From VXNE01 sp965116625 (lineage in GTDB: Bacteria > Pseudomonadota > Gammaproteobacteria > Pseudomonadales > Azotimanducaceae), in contig OZ220717.1 of assembly GCA_965116625.1 (NCBI GenBank), positions 4,092,001 to 4,156,000 of the forward strand: a stretch of DNA of 64,000 bases, in the 5' to 3' direction. Shown here piece by piece: positions 58,553 through 64,000 of the stretch. A program made the translations under genes and the position numbers. Each line of letters starts with the position of its first letter. Position 1 is the first letter of the stretch. The notes under the pieces were generated by a model. That model searched no databases. It was not told the origin of the DNA and saw nothing but the letters and a program-made list of their open reading frames with translations.

Positions 58553-60685
58553 ATCAGCAAAGCCGACGACAAGTCCGCCTGGAAGGCAAGGGCGGAGCGG
58601 GAATTGCGCGGCAGGCCGCTCGACGAACTGACCTGGGCGAGCCCGGAAGGGATTCCCGTCAGGCCGCTGTACACGGCGTCGGACCTCGCCGGTGTCGGCC
58701 ACCTGCATTCGATGCCCGGCATCGCGCCGTACGCGCGGGGACCCAGGGCCACGATGTACGCCAATCGGCCCTGGACGGTGAGACAGTACTCCGGGTTCTC
58801 CACCGCCGAGGCTTCCAACGCCTTCTACCGGGCCAACCTGGCAGGCGGCCAGAAAGGACTCTCCGTCGCTTTCGATCTGGCCACCCACCGAGGCTACGAC
58901 TCGGACCACCCCCGGGCCGCGGACGACGTCGGCATGGCGGGCGTCGCCGTGGACTCGGTGGAGGACATGAAGATACTGTTCGACGGCATCCCGCTCGACG
59001 AAATGTCGGTTTCGATGACCATGAACGGGGCGGTGCTGCCGGTCATGGCCGGTTACATCGTGGCCGCGGACGAACAGGACGTGGCCAGGCGCGACCTCGC
59101 GGGCACCATCCAGAACGACATCCTGAAAGAGTTCATGGTGCGCAATACCTACATCTACCCGCCGGCGGAGAGCATGCGCATCGTCGCCGACATCATCGCC
59201 TACTGCGCGGAGCACATGCCGCGCTTCAATTCGATCTCCATCTCCGGCTACCACATGCAGGAGGCCGGCGCGACGGCGGTGGAAGAACTGGCGTTCACCC
59301 TCGCGGACGGCCTCGAATACGTGCGCGCGGCGCTGGCCACCGGACAGGACATCGACGCGTTCGCGCCGAGGCTGTCGTTCTTCTTCTGCATCGGCATGAA
59401 CTTCTTCATGGAGATCGCGAAGCTGCGCGCCGCGCGCATTCTCTGGGCGGAACTGATGGCGCGGTTCAAGCCACGCGACCCGGCGTCCAGCATGCTGCGC
59501 ATGCACTGCCAGACCTCCGGCGTATCGCTGCAGGCGCAGGATCCGTACAACAATGTCGTGCGCACCACGGTCGAAGCCCTGGCAGGCGTACTCGGCGGCA
59601 CCCAGAGCCTGCACACCAACTCCTTCGACGAAGCGATCGCGCTGCCCACGCCGTTCTCCGCCCGCATCGCGCGCAACACCCAGACGATCCTTGCCGACGA
59701 GACCGGGATCACGCGCGTGATCGATCCCCTGGGCGGCAGCTATTTCGTCGAACGCCTGACGCAGGACATGGTGGAGGCCGCCCGCGACCTGATCGATGAA
59801 GTGGAGCAGTTCGGCGGCATGACCCGGGCCATCGCGGCGGGGATGCCCATGCGGCGCATCGAGGAGTCTTCCGCCAGGCGGCAGGCGCGGGTCGAGCGCG
59901 GCGAGGACGTGATCGTCGGCGTGAACAAGTATCCGCCCCAAGAGAGCGATGCCGTCGATGCACGGCTGATCGACAACACCGAGGTGCGGGCCGCGCAGAT
60001 TCGCCGGCTGGCCGAGGTCAGGTCGAAACGCGATCAGGCCGGGGTCGACGCGGCACTCTCCGGGTTGTCGGCCTGCGCGGAGTCGGGCGGCAACCTGCTC
60101 GCCGCCGCCATCGAGGCCGCCAGCCGGCGCGCCACGGTCGGAGAGATCACGGGCGCACTGGAGGCGGCGTGGGGGCGGCACGAGGCCAGGGTGGCACTCG
60201 TACCCGGCGTCTACTCCGGCGCATACGGCGACCACGCAGGATTCAGCGCCGTCCGAGACGAAATAGCCGAGTTCGCCGACGTCGAAGGCAGGCGACCGCG
60301 CATATTCGTGGCGAAAGTCGGCCAGGACGGACACGACCGGGGCGCCAAGGCGATCTCCAATGCATTCAACGACCTCGGCTTCGAGGTGGAGATGAGCCCG
60401 CTGTTCCTGTCGCCGGACGAAGTGGCGGCCCGGGCGGCCGAACTCGCTGTCGATGTCGTCGGCGTCTCGACCCTGGCCGGCGCGCACAGGACCCTGGTCC
60501 CGGAACTCATGGCGGCCCTCACGGCGCGGGAAGCGGAACCCGTGGTCGTCTGCGGCGGCGTCATCCCCGAACGTGATCACGGGTTTCTGCGCGATTGCGG
60601 CGTGCGCGCGATATACGGGCCCGGCACCGACATCCTGGATGCCGCCAGCGCGATCCTCAAGATGATCCCGGGCAGGAACCGATGA
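58553..60685 (+). CDS. mutB: Methylmalonyl-CoA mutase
   Basis: Converts methylmalonyl-CoA to succinyl-CoA with adenosylcobalamin. 710 residues, like single-chain ScpA (714). Catalytic barrel motifs: YSGFSTAEASNAFYRANLAG, LSVAFDLATHRGYDSDHP, SISGYHMQEAGATAVEEL, HCQTSGVSLQAQDPYNNVVR and SLHTNSFDEAIALPT. The cobalamin domain has KVGQDGHDRGAKAI with the cobalt-ligating histidine, VVGVSTLAGAHRTL and CGGVIPERDHGFL. The start is unusual: family-typical ISKADDKSAWKARAERELRG is open upstream of the first TTG (58604), and no ATG, GTG or TTG precedes it after the TGA at 58499. An ATC at 58553 lies six bases after GGAG and fits. Overlaps the epimerase gene by four bases. Confidence 0.92.
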   Translation: MSKADDKSAWKARAERELRGRPLDELTWASPEGIPVRPLYTASDLAGVGHLHSMPGIAPYARGPRATMYANRPWTVRQYSGFSTAEASNAFYRANLAGGQKGLSVAFDLATHRGYDSDHPRAADDVGMAGVAVDSVEDMKILFDGIPLDEMSVSMTMNGAVLPVMAGYIVAADEQDVARRDLAGTIQNDILKEFMVRNTYIYPPAESMRIVADIIAYCAEHMPRFNSISISGYHMQEAGATAVEELAFTLADGLEYVRAALATGQDIDAFAPRLSFFFCIGMNFFMEIAKLRAARILWAELMARFKPRDPASSMLRMHCQTSGVSLQAQDPYNNVVRTTVEALAGVLGGTQSLHTNSFDEAIALPTPFSARIARNTQTILADETGITRVIDPLGGSYFVERLTQDMVEAARDLIDEVEQFGGMTRAIAAGMPMRRIEESSARRQARVERGEDVIVGVNKYPPQESDAVDARLIDNTEVRAAQIRRLAEVRSKRDQAGVDAALSGLSACAESGGNLLAAAIEAASRRATVGEITGALEAAWGRHEARVALVPGVYSGAYGDHAGFSAVRDEIAEFADVEGRRPRIFVAKVGQDGHDRGAKAISNAFNDLGFEVEMSPLFLSPDEVAARAAELAVDVVGVSTLAGAHRTLVPELMAALTAREAEPVVVCGGVIPERDHGFLRDCGVRAIYGPGTDILDAASAILKMIPGRNR

Positions 60686-61092
60686 TCGGAAGGCTCAACC
60701 ACGTCGCCATCGCGGTCCCGGACCTGGAGGCGGCGGCGGCGCTGTACCGGGACACCCTCGGCGCCGACGTGTCGGCGCCGGTGCCCATGCCGGATCACGG
60801 CGTCACCACCGTCTTCGTGGAACTTCCGAACAGCAAGATCGAACTGATCCACCCCTTAAGCGAAGGGTCCCCGATCACCGGGTTCCTGGAACGCAATCCC
60901 AGGGGCGGCATCCACCACGTGTGCTATGAGGTCCCGGACATCCGCGCCGCCATCGACGCCATGCGGGCCCGGGGCATGACGGTCATCGGGGACGGCGAAC
61001 CGAGCGTCGGCGCCCACGGCCTGCCGGTTGTGTTCCTCCACCCGCGAGACTTTTGCGGCACCCTGATCGAACTCGAGGAGGTGAGTGCATGA
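60682..61092 (+). CDS. mce: Methylmalonyl-CoA epimerase
   Basis: 136 residues of the vicinal-oxygen-chelate fold, the usual length. It interconverts R and S methylmalonyl-CoA between the carboxylase and the mutase. Metal ligands and conserved strands are visible: the histidine in GRLNHVAIAVPDLEAA, PNSKIELIHPLSEGSPI, GGIHHVCYEVPDI, and the glutamate near the end (GTLIELEEV). ATGA overlaps join it to the mutase upstream and the carboxyltransferase downstream. Confidence 0.95.
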   Translation: MIGRLNHVAIAVPDLEAAAALYRDTLGADVSAPVPMPDHGVTTVFVELPNSKIELIHPLSEGSPITGFLERNPRGGIHHVCYEVPDIRAAIDAMRARGMTVIGDGEPSVGAHGLPVVFLHPRDFCGTLIELEEVSA

Positions 61093-62798
61093 GCGAGCCA
61101 TTCGGCAAGTCATTCGAAGCGCTGGTGCCCATACTCGAAGCGCCGCTCGACGGCGCCGCCGAACCTGGGGCGACCGGGTACGACCAGTCGCTTCGGGAAG
61201 CCCGCGCCCTGCAGCAGAAACCGTTGCGGGCCGGCGGCTACCGCAACATCTCGCGCCAGCATGCCAAGGGCCGCATGACAGTCTGGGAGCGCATCCGCGT
61301 GCTCGCGGACGACGAGCCCATGGTGCTGTTCCAGAACTGGGGCCCCTACCTCGACGGCGCCTCCCTTGTCACCGCCCTCGTCAAGGCGGGCGGCCGGGAC
61401 GTGGCGGTCTACGGACACGACTTCACCAGCCGCGCGGGTTCCATGGACGCCACCAACGGCAGGAAGCTGGCATCCCTCTACCAGTTGGCCGCGAAACAGG
61501 GCATCCCGGTCGTCGGACTGAACGACAGCGCCGGGGCGTTCGTCCCCGCCGGCGTCGGCGGACTCGACGGCTACGCGGAGGCGTTCACCGCGCTGCGCAG
61601 GATCAGCGGCATCGTGCCGAGCATCATGTGCATGTTCGGCTTCAACGCCGGCGGCGGTTCCTACCTGCCGCGCCAGGGGAGCTTCGTCATCCAGCCGAAC
61701 GACACGTTCTTCGGACTGACCGGCGTCGGCGTCGTGAAGGAAGTGCTCGGGGAAGACGTGACGCCGGACGAACTCGGCGGCCCCGGCGTGCACGGCGCCT
61801 CGGGCGTGGCGGATTTCACCGTGGAAGACGAAACCGCGGCCCTGGAACTGGTGCTGCGGCTCCTCACCTGGCTGCCGGACAATAACCATTCGAGCGCGCC
61901 GTTTGTCGCCACCAGCGATCCGGTGGACCGGGACACGGACCTCGACGCGCTGTTCCGGACGGTCTTCAACTCGCCCACCGGTTTCAACACGCCGTTCGAC
62001 ATCCGGCTTGTCATCCAGGAAGTGTGCGACCAGGGCGACTTCCTCGAGGTCCAGCCGGGCCGGGCGCGCAGCATGGTGACGGCGTTCGGCCGCCTCGGTG
62101 GGCACGTCACGGGATTCGTCGCCAACAACAGCGCCTTCTCCACCGGCTTCATCGATGTCGACGCAGCCTACAAGACCGCGCGGTTCGTCCGATTCTGCAA
62201 CCTCTACAACATCCCGGTGGTGTTCATGGAGGACACCACCGGCTTCCTGCCCGGCACCGACCAGGAACGCCGCGGCGTGGTGCAGGCGGGACGCGCGATG
62301 CTCGACGCCATCGTCGATCTCAGAACGCCGCGCATCCTCGTGCTGGTGCGCAACGCCTTCGGCGGCGCGTACGCATCGTTCAACAACTACGCCACCGGCG
62401 CCGACTTCGTGTTCGCCCTGCCGACGACGCGCGTGGCCGTCATGGGCCCCGCCGGCCGGGAATTCGTCTACAAGGATGAACTGAGAGCCCTGACCCGCGA
62501 ACGCCAGGCCCGGTTCGCCGCCGCCGTTGACGAGCACGTCGCCGCGGGCAAGACGCCGCCGGAAGCGCACCGTGCCGCGGAACAGGAGGTGTCGCGCTGG
62601 TTCGCCGCCGAGGACGCGAGGCTCATCGAGCGCTACGAGAACGACCTCATGAATCCCCGGGAAGCGCTGGCGCTGGGCTCCATCTCGCAACTCGTGATGC
62701 CAGAGGACCTGCGCCGGCTGCTGACGGACTCCATGGATTTCCTGGTGCGGCACTACACCCCGGGTCCCATGCAGGGTCCGCAGAGGGAGTTCCACTGA
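61089..62798 (+). CDS. pccB: Acyl-CoA (propionyl-CoA) carboxylase carboxyltransferase subunit
   Basis: 569 residues of the acyl-CoA carboxylase beta family, somewhat longer than typical PccB (about 510-540). The N-half crotonase fold has ARALQQKPLRAGG, VYGHDFTSRAGSMDATNGRK, VGLNDSAGAFVPAGVGGLDG and FGFNAGGGSYLPRQGSFVIQ; the C-half has NNSAFSTGFIDVDAAYKTAR, FMEDTTGFLPGTDQERRGVV and GGAYASFNNYATGADFVFAL. Biotin is supplied by the partner subunit encoded next. The operon context (mutase, epimerase) supports propionyl-CoA as substrate, though some sequence departures from canonical PccB leave other acyl-CoAs open. Confidence 0.9.
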   Translation: MSEPFGKSFEALVPILEAPLDGAAEPGATGYDQSLREARALQQKPLRAGGYRNISRQHAKGRMTVWERIRVLADDEPMVLFQNWGPYLDGASLVTALVKAGGRDVAVYGHDFTSRAGSMDATNGRKLASLYQLAAKQGIPVVGLNDSAGAFVPAGVGGLDGYAEAFTALRRISGIVPSIMCMFGFNAGGGSYLPRQGSFVIQPNDTFFGLTGVGVVKEVLGEDVTPDELGGPGVHGASGVADFTVEDETAALELVLRLLTWLPDNNHSSAPFVATSDPVDRDTDLDALFRTVFNSPTGFNTPFDIRLVIQEVCDQGDFLEVQPGRARSMVTAFGRLGGHVTGFVANNSAFSTGFIDVDAAYKTARFVRFCNLYNIPVVFMEDTTGFLPGTDQERRGVVQAGRAMLDAIVDLRTPRILVLVRNAFGGAYASFNNYATGADFVFALPTTRVAVMGPAGREFVYKDELRALTRERQARFAAAVDEHVAAGKTPPEAHRAAEQEVSRWFAAEDARLIERYENDLMNPREALALGSISQLVMPEDLRRLLTDSMDFLVRHYTPGPMQGPQREFH

Positions 62799-64000
62799 TG
62801 CGCCCCCGCAGTTCCCCCGCGCGTGGTGCCCAGGGATCCGCCTGGATGGCGACCTTCGACTGCACGGACCTGAAGCCCCTGATCATCTGCCGCGGCCCGG
62901 TGCGAAAGGAGGCGATGGACGTCTTCGAAGCGATGGGGATCACCGGCTACGGCATCCTCCTTTCCGACCGGGACGCCACGGCGCACCCCAACGCCAGGGC
63001 GCCCGAAACAAGGACCATGCGGGACCGGAAGGCCGTGCATCGGGTCGCTGACTACACCGGCACGGACGGCGCCGAACGGGAAGCGCGTATCGCCGAAATC
63101 GTCGGCATCGCCGGCGAGCACGGCTACAACGCCGTATTCGCAGGCTACGGCTTCATGGCGGAGGACGAAGCGCTCGTCGAAGCGCTCGAAGCGGCGGGCC
63201 TCAACTTCATCGGACCCGGCTCCGCCACGGTGCGGGCCGCGGGACGCAAGGACGCCGCGAAGCGAACGGCGCTCACGCAATCGATCAGCGTCACGCCGGG
63301 GGTCGACAACGTCACATCCCTCGCGTTGCTGGCAAAGTGCGGCGAACGCGCTGGCCTTGAGGGGCTGGCGAGGGAGAACGGGCTGACGCCACCCGACGAC
63401 GAGTCCGACGGGGAAACGGCCGCCGACGCATTGCTGACCGAAGCCACGCGACGCGGCATCGAACTCGTCACCGACGAAGAGGTGCTCGACGTGGTCCGCC
63501 GGCAGGCCCGCGCCCTGCTGGAACGCTTTCCCGACCGGCGCCTGCGCCTGAAGGCGGCTGGCGGGGGCGGGGGCAAGGGACAGCGCGTGCTGCGTGCGCC
63601 GGCCCACTACGAGGCCGACGGCCTGGATGCACGCCTCGACGCGGTGGCGGAGGACGCGGTCGCGGCGGCGCGGGAAATCTGGGTGGAGGTGGCCGGCCCC
63701 GACCGCAACGTCCTGATCGAACTCAACGTCGATGCGAACCGGCACCTGGAGGTGCAGGTGATCGGCAACGGCGACTGGTGCGTGGCACTGGGCCTGCGCG
63801 ACTGCTCCGCGCAGATGCACGAACAGAAACTCGTCGAAGCATCCGTGACCGCCGAATCGCTGCAGCGGGAAATCGCCGCGACAGACGACCGCGAGACCGC
63901 GCGCGCCCTGGAAGCGGAGTTGAGGGTTCTCACCGAGATGGAAGACGAGGCGGAACGCTTCGGCCGTGCGGTGGGCCTCGACTCGGTGTCCACTTTCGAG
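62798..64000 (+). CDS. Biotin carboxylase-type acyl-CoA carboxylase subunit, partial
   Basis: Runs off the window; 401 residues are visible from the ATG that shares one base with the pccB stop (TGATG). The N-terminal PreATP-grasp domain (LIICRGPVRKEAMDVFEAMG; GYGILLSDRDATAHPNARAP) and the ATP-grasp domain (glycine-rich loop LRLKAAGGGGGKGQRVL; RHLEVQVIGNGDWCVALGLR, DCSAQMHEQKLVEA) are recognisable. Compared with ordinary AccC/PccA, about 60-70 extra residues lie between SITPGVDN-like SVTPGVDN and the glycine-rich loop, so this is a divergent, larger branch. It should carboxylate biotin for the PccB partner. An in-frame ATG at 62846 is an alternative start. Confidence 0.85.
   Translation, partial: MRPRSSPARGAQGSAWMATFDCTDLKPLIICRGPVRKEAMDVFEAMGITGYGILLSDRDATAHPNARAPETRTMRDRKAVHRVADYTGTDGAEREARIAEIVGIAGEHGYNAVFAGYGFMAEDEALVEALEAAGLNFIGPGSATVRAAGRKDAAKRTALTQSISVTPGVDNVTSLALLAKCGERAGLEGLARENGLTPPDDESDGETAADALLTEATRRGIELVTDEEVLDVVRRQARALLERFPDRRLRLKAAGGGGGKGQRVLRAPAHYEADGLDARLDAVAEDAVAAAREIWVEVAGPDRNVLIELNVDANRHLEVQVIGNGDWCVALGLRDCSAQMHEQKLVEASVTAESLQREIAATDDRETARALEAELRVLTEMEDEAERFGRAVGLDSVSTFE

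Noticed and set aside
58208..60580. 790-codon minus-strand frame opposite mutB
   Set aside because: Antisense shadow with no recognisable motif; mutB is certain.
1..64000. tRNA or rRNA genes, including selC (tRNA-Sec)
   Set aside because: No T-loop/anticodon pattern or rRNA core sequence was recognised by eye; a covariance-model scan would be needed to exclude a missed tRNA.

Overview
The window is about 64 kb of high-GC, gene-dense DNA from a Gram-negative bacterium. A TonB-dependent receptor, a MacAB pump with a lipoprotein outer-membrane factor, a LapG-type periplasmic protease and a Proteobacteria-type PEP carboxylase point to an uncultured, probably marine or host-associated proteobacterium, with Gammaproteobacteria the best guess. 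This placement is inferred from gene content only. I recognise no rRNA, tRNA, CRISPR array or intact transposase.

Layout. 0.1-1.9 kb: metY and a CoA-binding protein. 1.9-2.25 kb: a decaying tandem repeat array. 2.2-7.8 kb: dienelactone hydrolase and a GPH-type symporter, a lone molybdenum hydroxylase large subunit, an F420/PPOX-type enzyme and a very small amidase. 7.8-10.4 kb: ketopantoate reductase-like protein and an acyl-CoA synthetase, followed by a second repeat cluster. 10.9-13.8 kb: exported protein, nitroreductase, LapG-like protease, CBS protein. 13.9-20.2 kb: hydroxyacid dehydrogenase, ThuA-like protein, MFS exporter, TonB receptor. 20.5-29.6 kb: ppc, a macA-macB-outer membrane factor operon and a second acyl-CoA synthetase.

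29.6-38.9 kb is the most unusual part. It holds a UGSC-family selenoprotein read through an in-frame UGA with a good bacterial SECIS hairpin, a VapBC pair, a 1725-residue exonuclease-RecQ-UvrD fusion helicase, a divergent Phd/PIN toxin-antitoxin pair that shares an operator-like palindrome with the helicase, and a YedK/HMCES abasic-site protein. It reads as an accessory DNA-repair or defence island next to a selenoprotein.

39.1-58.4 kb is metabolic and housekeeping: acyl-CoA dehydrogenase, S9 peptidase, Lhr helicase, HIT protein, two luciferase-like oxidoreductases, sucrase/ferredoxin-like protein, DUF3604 protein, acyltransferase, alpha/beta hydrolase with an isocitrate/isopropylmalate-type dehydrogenase, lytic transglycosylase and an NhaC-type antiporter. 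58.5-64 kb is a tightly overlapping propionate/methylmalonyl-CoA operon (mutase, epimerase, carboxyltransferase, biotin carboxylase cut by the window edge). The mutase appears to start at AUC.

Non-coding repeats are a second theme. A 250-326 bp MITE-like element with CTAG ends sits on the stop codons of ppc and lhr, and a 50-60 bp dispersed element occurs five times between genes. Two local arrays (1.9 and 10.4 kb) share a short GGGACACAC core. The main metabolic thread is acyl-CoA, propionate and fatty-acid catabolism.
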